Below, piece after piece: positions 17,240 to 25,296 of a DNA stretch of 64,000 nucleotides. The stretch spans positions 62,001 to 126,000 of the forward strand of contig NZ_JRJE01000004.1 of the NCBI RefSeq assembly GCF_000763295.1, written 5' to 3'. How positions within the stretch are numbered: the first letter of the stretch is position 1; every line of letters starts with the position of its first letter. The notes beneath the pieces were generated by a model. That model searched no databases, was not told the origin of the DNA, and saw only the letters and a list, made by a program, of their open reading frames with translations. This stretch comes from Thalassospira australica. GTDB lineage: Bacteria; Pseudomonadota; Alphaproteobacteria; Rhodospirillales; Thalassospiraceae. The translations under genes were made by a program, and so were the position numbers.

Positions 17240-18901
17240 ATGTTGTCGCTGAACATTCTTCGCACTCAGGCAAAGATCAATCTGCGCACGGTTGTTGCTC
17301 TTCTGACCATGGCTGCGGTTTCGACCACTATGGTCCTGATCATCGTTAACATGGCGTCTGAGCAAGCTGAAAACAATGAAGTCAGTGCCCACCTTATGGC
17401 GTTGATGGCGCTATCCCTCATCGGATTCATCTGGGCACAGCACAAGGCTGATACCATTGTCTCGGTCGAGGTCGAACGCATCCTGCATGAATTCCGATTG
17501 TCTCTGTTTGACAAGGTCGGCAAGGCTTCGCCTGAAACGCTGGATACCGTCGGTGAAGGCCCGATTCAGGCCGCGATGACCCAGGAAATGCAAACTATTT
17601 CCAACACGCTGCCAATGCTGATGAACGGCATACAGCAGCTGGTCCTGATCCTATTTGTCAGTTTGTATCTGGCCTATCTGTCGCTGTTTGCCTTTGCCAT
17701 GATTGGTGTCTTGGCCGCTCTTGCGGTCACCATCCACGTTTACCGTATCAAGAAGGTCAATATCGCGATCCGCGAAGCCGCCGAAGATGAAGGCAAACTG
17801 TTTGGCGGGCTGAGTGATCTGCTGCATGGCTTCAAGGAAGTGAAGATGAACAATCTTCGCCGGGATGCCCTGCTTTTGCATTTGCATGAGCGGTCTGAAC
17901 GGACCCGTGACACAAAGGCAGAAATCAAACAGCAATGGAGCCGCGAAACAGCATCTGTCCAGCTGGCGTTTTATTGCATGATGGCGGCAATGGTCTTTAT
18001 CGTGCCGATCTTTACATCCGACTATCATGACGTTGCGGTTCAAACGACAACCGCGACCTTGTTCCTGTTTGGCCCGATTGGCTCGACCATTATGACCTTG
18101 CCAAGCTTCAACGACACCGAAGCAGCTCTGGCAAAGATCACCAGCCTTAAGGAACAACTGAGCGCGGAACTCAGCAAACAGGATGAAAAGGCCGCCACCG
18201 CTGACAGCCTAACGCAGCCTGTGGGCTCCGATACCGCCACCACCACACCACTAGCCCGCATCGATGCAATCACGATGAAGGATGTTCGGTTTACCTATCC
18301 CGGACCAACGGGTGGTTTTTCCGTTGGCCCCTTGAATGCCACCTTCAGGAAAGGTGAGATTACCTTTATCACCGGAGGCAATGGCGCGGGTAAATCGACC
18401 ATGATTTCGCTGCTAACAGGTCTTCGCGCCTTTGACAGCGGTGAGATCAGAGTGAATGGTGAAGTCCTGCGACCATCGCAGTTTCAGGATTACCGGGACC
18501 AGTTCGCGTCGGTCTTGTCGGGGTATCATTTGTTTGATGAACTATATGGCATCGATCCAATTGATACCGACCAGGTTAATGACTTCCTCAGACTGCTTGA
18601 AATTTCTGACAAGGTCACCCTTGATGGCAACAAATTCTCGACCACGTCCCTGTCACAGGGGCAGCGCAAACGCCTGGCACTTGTCAGCGCCCTTCTCGAA
18701 GACAAGTCGGTTCTTGTTCTTGATGAATGGGCCGCAGATCAGGACCCACATTTCCGGTCGGTCTTCTACGAGAAGCTTCTGCCTATGCTACGTGATCAGG
18801 GCAAAACACTGATTTGCGTGACACATGATGACCGCTGGTTTGATGTTGCAGACCGAATTTATCACGTGCGTGACGGACAGTTTGACGAAGCCAACGCCTA
18901 A
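17240..18901 (+). CDS. Cyclic-peptide-type ABC exporter, fused membrane and ATPase domains (subunit 2)
   Basis: 553 residues from ATG 17240, which follows GGGAG and lies one base after the stop of subunit 1. An upstream in-frame ATG at 17207 lies inside the previous gene and is less likely. Six helices precede an ATPase with GGNGAGKST (about 379), LSQGQRKRLALV (about 470) and VLVLDEWAADQDPHF (about 490). A linker of about 40 residues rich in Ala/Thr/Asp sits between the halves (SKQDEKAATADSLTQP), which subunit 1 lacks. Both subunits keep catalytic motifs, so both sites may hydrolyse ATP. The 3' end overlaps the convergent thioesterase gene by 4 bp. Confidence 0.9.
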   Translation: MLSLNILRTQAKINLRTVVALLTMAAVSTTMVLIIVNMASEQAENNEVSAHLMALMALSLIGFIWAQHKADTIVSVEVERILHEFRLSLFDKVGKASPETLDTVGEGPIQAAMTQEMQTISNTLPMLMNGIQQLVLILFVSLYLAYLSLFAFAMIGVLAALAVTIHVYRIKKVNIAIREAAEDEGKLFGGLSDLLHGFKEVKMNNLRRDALLLHLHERSERTRDTKAEIKQQWSRETASVQLAFYCMMAAMVFIVPIFTSDYHDVAVQTTTATLFLFGPIGSTIMTLPSFNDTEAALAKITSLKEQLSAELSKQDEKAATADSLTQPVGSDTATTTPLARIDAITMKDVRFTYPGPTGGFSVGPLNATFRKGEITFITGGNGAGKSTMISLLTGLRAFDSGEIRVNGEVLRPSQFQDYRDQFASVLSGYHLFDELYGIDPIDTDQVNDFLRLLEISDKVTLDGNKFSTTSLSQGQRKRLALVSALLEDKSVLVLDEWAADQDPHFRSVFYEKLLPMLRDQGKTLICVTHDDRWFDVADRIYHVRDGQFDEANA

Positions 18902-19647
18902 GCAACGCCTCCCAATCGATCAGACACGATTGCCGTCACCGCGTCCACGTGGTCGGTGATGAAGAAATGACCGCCGGCGTAAACGTGCTTGGAAAATGCT
19001 CCGCTTGTGGCATCAGCCCATCCATCAAGATGATCTGGTATCGGGCTTGTATCCGCATCCCCACCAAACACTGTGATCGGACAGGAAAGCTTTGGCAGAT
19101 TTTTCGAAACAGCGGTTTCTGATAGCTTGAAATCAGCCCGAAGCGGGGCCTCGAAAAGTTGCCGATATTCTTCGTTCTCAAATATCTCTTTGGGGGTTCC
19201 GCCATATTTTACGACTTCCTTCCAGAAGCTATCTGATGGCAGACCATTGAGCGACGCACGTGTCAGTTCCAGATCAGGACTGCGGCGCGCAGCCAGAAAT
19301 AAGAGGCCTGGCTCTACACCACCATTGACAAAAATCTTACACGCCAAGTGATGGGATATGATTGCCCCCATCGAATAGCCAAAGAAAGCGTAAGGCAGAT
19401 CCGTCAGGGGTGAAATAGCCTGAAAGATATGTTCGACCATCGTGTCAATCGTATCAATAACTTGCTCACCAAACCGCTGCTCACGCCCCGGAAGGCAGAC
19501 CAAAACGATCTCGACATCTTCTGGAAGCTTGTCACGCCAAGGTCGATAAAAGGTCCCACCACCGCCAGCAAACGGAAAACAAAATAGTCGCATCCGGGGG
19601 GGAAATTTCCCAGGAAGCTGCAAGAACCATCTGTTTTTATCGACCAA
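18898..19647 (-). CDS. Type II (editing) thioesterase of NRPS systems
   Basis: 249 residues of alpha/beta hydrolase in the GrsT/TEII class: RMRLFCFPFAGGGGTFYRPW near the start, nucleophile motif FFGYSMGAIISHHLA (Ser about 93), VFGGDADTSP (Asp) and YAGGHFFI (His about 229). Such enzymes remove wrong or stalled acyl groups from carrier domains. This is the second stand-alone sign, with the PPTase, that the left-edge NRPS belongs to a complete locus. It lies about 14 kb from the synthetase and points toward it. The 3' end overlaps exporter subunit 2. Confidence 0.92.
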   Translation of the reverse strand: MVDKNRWFLQLPGKFPPRMRLFCFPFAGGGGTFYRPWRDKLPEDVEIVLVCLPGREQRFGEQVIDTIDTMVEHIFQAISPLTDLPYAFFGYSMGAIISHHLACKIFVNGGVEPGLLFLAARRSPDLELTRASLNGLPSDSFWKEVVKYGGTPKEIFENEEYRQLFEAPLRADFKLSETAVSKNLPKLSCPITVFGGDADTSPIPDHLDGWADATSGAFSKHVYAGGHFFITDHVDAVTAIVSDRLGGVA

Positions 19648-19963
19648 AGGATCCCCCTTATCCAGTCTGCTTAACAGTTAGCATCCTGGGACTTTGAATA
19701 AAGAAATATTTCAGATGTATAAGACGCATTGGTTTTTTCCTGCAACCATCAGACATTGATGTTGTTCCGATCTCTGCCCTGAATACATTGATGAAATGCG
19801 ATGCATCGTAAAAGCAATCTGGGTGCTGAGCTTTTCGGTTTCGTCAAGAATCCATACGGATGAGCTGCCATGCTTTTTTGACCAAGTCTTCCTTGGCAAT
19901 CAGGTTGGTCGAATAACCGAGTTGGAGTTTATCACCTTTCACCCCCTCGTTACGGACTAAGTG

Positions 19964-20188
19964 ATGAACGTTCTCACCAAAGCATTGCTGCTGATTTGCA
20001 TACTCTTAAGTGCAATCACCATTAGCGACGGCAATGCCGACGCTCAATGGACCGGCCTTGGTCAAAAGCCCTTTACCGTCTGCGAGGAACCTATTTCGCG
20101 ATCCGAGCCTCGTGGTTTTTGCTGCCTACCCACTAAAACCACTTGCAAACGAGAGTCTATAAAGTGTTCTGATGTTTTCCCTCACTGA
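19964..20188 (+). CDS. Possible small secreted Cys-rich protein
   Basis: A 74-residue frame from ATG 19964. A hydrophobic N-terminus (ALLLICILLSAITI) and NADA look like a signal peptide with cleavage before QWTGLG. The rest has five cysteines, including a CC pair (VCEEP, FCCLP, TTCKR, IKCSD). No family is recognised. It lies in a gene-poor region with no convincing ribosome-binding site, so it could be chance. Confidence 0.3.
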   Translation: MNVLTKALLLICILLSAITISDGNADAQWTGLGQKPFTVCEEPISRSEPRGFCCLPTKTTCKRESIKCSDVFPH

Positions 20189-20913
20189 AAAACCACAAAC
20201 GACAGCGTGACACACTGAAATGCTTCGGAATTTCCTGTTCGTGGCAACTGGGTAACAAGTCGCAACGTAACCGCTGCAGATACCTGGGGCTATCGAGCAA
20301 CCTCATTTCCCACTGAGATTGCTTCGCTGGAAAAAGAACGAACCTACTCAAAATCTCAGAGATGGATTGCAAAAAAAGCCCGGCAAGGAAGAGCATTTCT
20401 GGCGAATGAACGGGCCGAAGGTTGATCGTAGCGTGTTTTGATAAAGCTACTAAACGCATTGAAGCAAAGCTTAGTGTGATTGCACCAGATCGCTCCTATA
20501 GCGTTCCAAGAAATGCCGTTGGCCTGTTGCTGTTTGCAATTTCTGTCTTGCTCTGCTTGATGCCTACGGCAATCGCCGTTTTGTGTCACGTGAAGCAGCT
20601 TATCGCTCCTGCCAGTTCTTAGGTGTGGCTGACTTTACAACCTCAGCCCATTGCTGTTTGCGTCGTCCTGATCATTTATGGGCGTAGGTTGGATGATGAT
20701 AGGCTCATGACTGAGCAGAGAAAACTGCTAACATATCACTTGGAATGCAAAGCAGCACGAGTAAAGCACATGCATAGGTTTCCAAAAAAAGATTCAGTTC
20801 CACGAAACGTCGCTATTATGATGAGAGAACGTCGAGTAACCCAAATATGACGCCCAAGGCGAATAGATCAAATTGACTGACGCCGGGCACAAGTTAGCGG
20901 TAGGAGTCCCTGC

Positions 20914-21162
20914 ATGAGCGCCCTTTTGTTTTTAACATCACAGCAAGTTTCTTACCGCTGGGCGCGAGCTGGTATTCTTGGAAGATGCAACAAGCCGATC
21001 TCACCCGCGACCCTCGCATTCTGGCGTAGCGAAGGAACAGGCCCCAGGCCGGTAAAAGCCGTGGGCGCTATTCGATACGGCATCAAGGCTTTACGGCAAT
21101 ATGAACGAGAAAACTTCGGTCAGGAATGTGACGTCCCACAAAATTCAGACACTCACGGATAG
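20914..21162 (+). CDS. Excisionase/AlpA-like small DNA-binding protein
   Basis: 82 residues: LTSQQVSYRWARAGIL, then LAFWRSEGTGPRPVKAVGAIRYGIKALRQYERENF. The WRxxGxGP-x-x-V...IRY-x-x-x-x-LxxYE layout is that of winged-helix helper proteins found in integrative elements. These bind DNA and steer an integrase toward excision. It lies just off the 3' end of tRNA-His, a common integration target. GTAGGAG lies upstream of ATG 20914. No integrase gene is present, so it is probably a remnant. Confidence 0.55.
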   Translation: MSALLFLTSQQVSYRWARAGILGRCNKPISPATLAFWRSEGTGPRPVKAVGAIRYGIKALRQYERENFGQECDVPQNSDTHG

Positions 21163-21169
21163 TGATATT

Positions 21170-21191
21170 TTTGCTACCTATTTGCTACCTA
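21170..21191. repeat. Tandem ttgctacct repeat near tRNA-His
   Basis: The nonamer TTGCTACCT occurs twice with a 2-base spacer just before the tRNA-His terminator. It may be a recombinase arm site or chance. Confidence 0.35.
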
Positions 21192-21196
21192 AACCA

Positions 21197-21231
21197 AAAA
21201 AGGCTTAGAGGAGGGAACCTCTAAGCCTTTG
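21197..21231 (-). terminator. Terminator of tRNA-His
   Basis: AGGCTTAGAGG and CCTCTAAGCCT pair around a short loop. On the minus strand the hairpin is followed by a run of T, just after the tRNA 3' end. Confidence 0.85.
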
Positions 21232-21237
21232 AATTTT

Positions 21238-21314
21238 TGGGGCGAGTGATGGGACTTGAACCCACGGCCCCCAGTGCCACAAACTGGTGCTCTAACCACC
21301 TGAGCTACACCCGC
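21238..21314 (-). tRNA. tRNA-His (GTG)
   Basis: The reverse complement begins GGCGGGTGTAGCTCAG (first G is the histidine-specific G-1, at 21315) and has anticodon loop TTTGTGG with anticodon GTG. It has T-arm GGGTTCAAGTCC and ends CACTCGCCCCA. The 7-bp acceptor stem pairs with one G-T, position 73 is C as required opposite G-1, and CCA is encoded. Confidence 0.95.
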
Positions 21315-21315
21315 C

Positions 21316-21649
21316 ATCGTGTGGCGCGGTTTATATGGCCCGAGGCCTTCGGCGTCAAGCGCATAATTTCACTTTTTTGCCCGGAAATTCTGCAAGTCTT
21401 TCAAAGCGCGGAATTTTGCGGGGTTGGGCTTTGCGAGCAGCTTTTTCACAGCCCAAACGCCCGGTGATGATCCCACCCTATCCCTCCGTGCATCTTGCAT
21501 GTGTCGCGATATGCCTTAATTAGTTCAATTCAATAACAGGCCAGTACCATCAACTGCGGCCAAATTTGCCACACCCTATATATAGGGTAGCCAATTGTTA
21601 GCCCGGATGGCCATTGCGCCACAAAAGAGAAAACAGACGGAGTATCGGA
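21316..21649. other. Intergenic region with a perfect palindrome before the oxidoreductase
   Basis: 334 bp without a convincing gene. ACCCTATATATAGGGT (21573-21588) is a perfect 16-bp palindrome 61 bp upstream of the oxidoreductase start and is a candidate operator or promoter core. The tRNA-His promoter should lie at the left end on the minus strand. Confidence 0.5.
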
Positions 21650-22651
21650 ATGAAGTGGGGCGTTTTAAGCACCGCCAAGATCGGCACGGAAAAGGTTATT
21701 CCGGCCATGCAGGAAAGCGACAAGCTGGAAATTCTGGCGATTGCCGGTCGTGATCTTGAAAAAACCCGTGAGGTCGCAGAAAACCTGCGCATTCCACGCG
21801 CCTATGGCGCCTATGAAGAACTTCTGGCCGACCCGTCGATTGAGGCGATTTACAATCCCCTGCCCAACCATTTGCACGTCGAATGGACGATCAAGGCGCT
21901 TGAAGCCGGAAAGCATGTGCTGTGTGAAAAGCCGATTGGTCTGGACACCGAAGATGCCAGCCGCCTGATCGAAGCGCGTGACAAAAGCGGCAAGCAGGTT
22001 CTTGAGGCCTTTATGATCCGCCATCATCCGCAATGGCTTGAAGCGCGCAAGATCGTTGAAAGCGGTCAGATCGGGCAACTTACCACGGTGCAAAGCATCT
22101 TTACCTATTTCAATGCCGATCCGAATAATGTGCGTAACAAAAAGGATATTGGCGGCGGCGGTTTGCTTGATATCGGCTGCTACTGCATTGTCGGCCCGCG
22201 CCTTGTCACGGGCAAGGAACCGGTGCGTGTGGTATCGCTGATGGACAAGGATCCGAAATTTGGCACCGACCGGCTTGTATCAGGCATGCTTGATTTCGGA
22301 TCGGGCCTGCAGGCAAGCTTTGTCTGTGGCACACAGTCCGCTGCGGTTCAGCGCGTGCATATTCTGGGCTCTGAAGGCCGGATTGAAATCCTGATGCCGT
22401 TCAATGCCGTGCCGGAAAACGAGGCCGTCATTCGCGTTGCTGGTCAGAAACAGCCGGGCTTTGACGAAGCACGCGAAATCAAGTTCCCCGTGTGCAACCA
22501 ATATACCCTGCAAGGCGAAGCCGCGACGGCGATCTTTAAGGGCGACAGCCCCGTCGATTACCCGATTGAAGATGCGATTGCCAATATGCAGATCCTTGAT
22601 GCCTTTAACCGTTCGGCCAAAACCGGAAGCTGGGAAATGGTGAAATCCTGA
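21650..22651 (+). CDS. Gfo/Idh/MocA-family NAD(P)-dependent oxidoreductase
   Basis: 333 residues from ATG 21650 with CGGAG upstream. The Rossmann start is MKWGVLSTAKIGTEKVIPAM; HVLCEKPIGLD carries the family EKP lysine (about residue 92); DIGGGGLLDIGCYCI is the substrate-domain signature with the conserved GC-Y region. Members oxidise or reduce sugars, sugar acids or inositols. It has a single gene layout with its own terminator, now disrupted by an insertion sequence. The nearest relatives by pattern are D-xylose/trans-dihydrodiol-type dehydrogenases. The substrate is unknown. Confidence 0.9.
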   Translation: MKWGVLSTAKIGTEKVIPAMQESDKLEILAIAGRDLEKTREVAENLRIPRAYGAYEELLADPSIEAIYNPLPNHLHVEWTIKALEAGKHVLCEKPIGLDTEDASRLIEARDKSGKQVLEAFMIRHHPQWLEARKIVESGQIGQLTTVQSIFTYFNADPNNVRNKKDIGGGGLLDIGCYCIVGPRLVTGKEPVRVVSLMDKDPKFGTDRLVSGMLDFGSGLQASFVCGTQSAAVQRVHILGSEGRIEILMPFNAVPENEAVIRVAGQKQPGFDEAREIKFPVCNQYTLQGEAATAIFKGDSPVDYPIEDAIANMQILDAFNRSAKTGSWEMVKS

Positions 22652-22678
22652 TTGATTTTCAACCCCACAACCAAATTC

Positions 22679-22700
22679 AAAAGCCGGGGAAATCCCGGCT
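22679..22700 (+). terminator. Oxidoreductase terminator, interrupted by the insertion sequence
   Basis: AAAAGCCGGG and TCCCGGCT form a stem 30 bp after the stop codon. The T-tract that should follow (TTT) now lies at 24259, on the other side of the insertion sequence. Confidence 0.75.
22693..22700. repeat. Target-site duplication, left copy (TCCCGGCT)
   Basis: This 8-bp sequence directly abuts the left inverted repeat and is repeated exactly at 24251-24258 beyond the right inverted repeat. Confidence 0.85.
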
Positions 22701-22712
22701 CAGATTGCTGAC

Positions 22713-22742
22713 AAAGTCCTCGCCAATGGCGGGGACTTTTGA
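22713..22742 (+). terminator. Terminator-like hairpin inside the left IS end
   Basis: AAAGTCCTCGCC pairs with GGCGGGGACTTT (one G-T pair) around AAT, followed by T. It would stop rightward transcription leaving the oxidoreductase before it enters the transposase gene. Confidence 0.7.
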
Positions 22743-22806
22743 TTCAATGGGGCATGCTTAAGAAAAAGACCTCCCACCAGGAAGAACTTGAGATGGTCAG
22801 GATCAT

Positions 22807-24159
22807 TTGCTGCGCAAGATCGACGCGGTGATTGACTTCAGTTTCATCCATGACCGGGTTGCGCATTTATATTGCGCCGATAACGGTCGGCCGGCGCTTG
22901 ATCCGGTGATGTTGTTCAAGATGCTGTTTATCGGCTATCTGTTTGGCATTCGCTCCGAACGGCAATTGATACGCGAGATCGCGGTCAATGTGGCTTATCG
23001 CTGGTTTTTGCATCTTCGCCTGACCGACAAGGTGCCCGATGCCAGCACGATCAGTCAGAACCGGCGGCGACGGTTCAATGACAGTGACATCTGTCAGGAA
23101 ATTTTTGACGAGATTGTTGAACAGGCGATCCGGGCAGGACTTGTTGATGGCACGGTTCTTTATAGCGACAGCACCCATCTTAAGGCCAATGCCAACAAGA
23201 ACCGGTTCGACCGCCAGGTGGTCGAGAAGTCACGTGCGGACTACCTTGCCGCCCTTGATGCCGATGTTGCACAGGATCGCGCCGATCATGGCAAGAAACC
23301 GCTCAAGGAAAAGGAGCACCATCCCGTTGCCAAAGAGACTAAGGTCAGCCGCACCGATGCCGATAGCGGCTATATGGTGCGCGATGGCAAGCCCAAGGGG
23401 TTTTTCTATCTCGATCACCGAACTGTGGACAGCGCGCATGCCCTGATCACCGATATCCATGTCACGCCGGGCAATGTGCATGACAGCATTCCCTATCTGT
23501 CGCGCCTTGACCGGCAGCGTGATCGGTTCGGCTTTGATGTGTGTGCGGTTGGTCTGGATGCAGGCTATGCCACGGCTGGCATCGCCAAGGGACTGAAAGA
23601 CAGGGAGATTGAGGGGGTGATTGGCTATCGCCGCCCGACCCATCGCCAAGGATATCTGCGCAAGAAAGATTTTGAATATCTGCCCGGGCTTGATGGCTAT
23701 CGATGTCCGCAAGGGGAAATCCTCAAATACAGCACCACCAACAGATCCGGATACCGGGAATATAAAAGCAAGCCTACGGTTTGCAGAACCTGTCCACTGC
23801 GCGATGCCTGTACCCAAAGCCACAATCACACCAAGGTCGTCACGCGCCATATCAGGCAGGAGAGCCTTGAGAAGATCAAAGCCAACCGGCTCAGCCCGTG
23901 GGGTAAGCGGATTTATGAGCGTCGCAAGGAAACCGTCGAGCGCAGTTTTGCTGACGCCAAACAACTGCATGGCCATCGCTATGCCCGCATGCGGGGCCTG
24001 CGCAAAGTACGCGAGCAGTGCCTTCTTGCGGCTGCCGCCCAGAACATCAAGAAGATCGCCCTGATCCTGACGCGCAAAGGGGCTTTTTGTGACGTTATTT
24101 TAGCGGTAATCGCAATTATTGCCATCAGACCCCGGTTCTGGCGGGTATCATTCGCATAA
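22807..24159 (+). CDS. IS1182-family DDE transposase, N-terminus probably frameshifted
   Basis: 450 residues in the open frame, beginning LLRKIDAVIDFSFI. LDPVMLFKMLFIGYLFGIRSERQLIREI is the N-terminal helical domain. DGTVLYSDSTHLKANANKN holds the first catalytic Asp; AVGLDAGYATAG holds the second; RIYERRKETVERSFADAKQLHGHRYARMRGL holds the Glu. A Cys-rich insert (CPQGE, VCRTCPLRDAC) is typical of the family. The expected beginning (M-L-K-K-K-T-S-H-Q-E-E-L-E-M-V) is present at 22754 but in another frame. Only TTG 22807 can start the long frame, so a short deletion near 22795 has probably separated start and body. Confidence 0.88.
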   Translation: MLRKIDAVIDFSFIHDRVAHLYCADNGRPALDPVMLFKMLFIGYLFGIRSERQLIREIAVNVAYRWFLHLRLTDKVPDASTISQNRRRRFNDSDICQEIFDEIVEQAIRAGLVDGTVLYSDSTHLKANANKNRFDRQVVEKSRADYLAALDADVAQDRADHGKKPLKEKEHHPVAKETKVSRTDADSGYMVRDGKPKGFFYLDHRTVDSAHALITDIHVTPGNVHDSIPYLSRLDRQRDRFGFDVCAVGLDAGYATAGIAKGLKDREIEGVIGYRRPTHRQGYLRKKDFEYLPGLDGYRCPQGEILKYSTTNRSGYREYKSKPTVCRTCPLRDACTQSHNHTKVVTRHIRQESLEKIKANRLSPWGKRIYERRKETVERSFADAKQLHGHRYARMRGLRKVREQCLLAAAAQNIKKIALILTRKGAFCDVILAVIAIIAIRPRFWRVSFA

Positions 24160-24212
24160 ATCCGGCGTTATCCTGCAGCCCCCAAAAAAGAAACATCTCG
24201 CTCCAAAAACAA

Positions 24213-24237
24213 AACCCCGCCTCTTAAAGACGGGGTT
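24213..24237 (-). terminator. Terminator-like hairpin inside the right IS end
   Basis: On the minus strand AACCCCG pairs with CGGGGTT and is followed by TTGTTTTT. It lies just beyond the LysR gene stop on that strand and can replace the split terminator. Confidence 0.7.
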
Positions 24238-24250
24238 CGTCAGCAGTCTG

Positions 24251-24258
24251 TCCCGGCT
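24251..24258. repeat. Target-site duplication, right copy (TCCCGGCT)
   Basis: Exact copy of 22693-22700, directly after the right inverted repeat. Confidence 0.85.
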
Positions 24259-24261
24259 TTT

Positions 24262-25140
24262 CTATGCGCTTTTGGCCTTTGCCCCGGCAAACTGGGCCGC
24301 ACGCCGTTTAAGCCGCGGGAACATGAAGTCATTAAACGCCCGCACACGCGGGGTCGCCTGAAGATCACGATGCATCAATATCCAAAGATCGTTATCAAGC
24401 CCGTCAATCGGATCGCCAAACACGGCAATATTGCCAAAGGCAGCGGCCAGAAAGGCGGGTAAAACGGCAAACCCGGCCCCGGCATCAACAAGACGCGCAA
24501 CATTCAGCAACGAATTGCTGCGCATTACGACATGTTGCTTGGCAAACTTGGTATCGCGCCAACGCGCGGCCTTGATATGGGCCAGTGTTTCATCGCAGGT
24601 AATCCATGGTCCATCTGTCGGACCAGCAAAGCCCCTGGGCCCGCAAATCACCGATTTGATCGGGGCGATCTGCCGCCCGACCAGATTTTCATTGGGCGCG
24701 TTGCTTGGCCGAATGGCAACATCCGCATCATGGCGGTTAAGGTCATAAAACCGGTTATCGGTCACCACCTGCACGGTAATTTCCGCATAGTGATCCGCAA
24801 AGGCGGCAAGATCATCGGCCAAGCCCCCATACAATAATGTATCCGTGGTGGTCAGGCGCAGCGTGCCAGATGGCCGGATATCGCGCCCGGCAAGCTTGCG
24901 TGCCAGAACATCCATTTCCGCCTCAAGGGTTTTGGCGGTTTCAATTGCCGCAAGTCCGGATGTGGTGGGCTGATAATCGCCCTGCTGACGTTCAAACAGC
25001 TTGGTGCCCAGGCGGGTTTCAATATCAGCCATGCGGCGAAACAGGGTCGAATGATGGATCCCCGTCTGTTTGGCCGCCTGTGTAACGCTGCGCGCCCGTG
25101 CGACCGCCAGCACCAGTTTCAGATCATCCCATTCCAGCAT
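24262..25140 (-). CDS. LysR-family transcriptional regulator
   Basis: 292 residues. The N-terminal winged helix DDLKLVLAVARARSVTQAAKQTGIHHSTLFRRMADIETRLGTKLFER (residues 5-52) is characteristic. The effector domain follows from about 90 (SGTLRLTTTDTL). It is transcribed away from the rhodanese gene at 25297 across a 156-bp gap, so that gene is its likely target. Its stop codon lies 11 bp from the insertion sequence, whose right end now supplies its terminator. The inducer is unknown. Confidence 0.93.
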   Translation of the reverse strand: MLEWDDLKLVLAVARARSVTQAAKQTGIHHSTLFRRMADIETRLGTKLFERQQGDYQPTTSGLAAIETAKTLEAEMDVLARKLAGRDIRPSGTLRLTTTDTLLYGGLADDLAAFADHYAEITVQVVTDNRFYDLNRHDADVAIRPSNAPNENLVGRQIAPIKSVICGPRGFAGPTDGPWITCDETLAHIKAARWRDTKFAKQHVVMRSNSLLNVARLVDAGAGFAVLPAFLAAAFGNIAVFGDPIDGLDNDLWILMHRDLQATPRVRAFNDFMFPRLKRRAAQFAGAKAKSA

Positions 25141-25296
25141 CTATGCCCCAAACGCACTGTAATTCACCCGAACTCTCACCCGAATTCGGCAATTCGCACT
25201 ATTGCACACATCATGTGATTATTCCCAAATTTACTTCGCGCTCATGCACATCAATAGTGATCCCATCGACCCGCGATATTCAGATGGAGATGAAAA

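Larger units (their letters stand above)
19648..21237. other. Gene-poor stretch next to tRNA-His, probably a decayed mobile element
   Basis: About 1.6 kb with no long reading frame on either strand and AT-richer composition than its neighbours. I see two small candidate genes in it (19964-20188 and 20914-21162, listed separately). The other short frames have no recognisable protein pattern. The excisionase-like frame and the adjoining tRNA suggest the scar of an integrated element, but I found no integrase fragment and no second copy of the tRNA end on the far side. Confidence 0.5.
22701..24250 (+). mobile_element. IS1182-like insertion sequence, 1550 bp
   Basis: The left end CAGATTGCTGACAAAGTCC (22701-22719) and the reverse complement of the right end, CAGACTGCTGACGAACCCC (24232-24250), match at 15 of 19 positions. 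Both are flanked by the exact duplication TCCCGGCT. A hairpin with T-run lies just inside each end: 22713-22740 reading rightward, and 24213-24237 reading leftward. The length and the single transposase frame fit the IS1182 family. It has inserted in the shared terminator between the oxidoreductase and the LysR gene. Confidence 0.9.
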
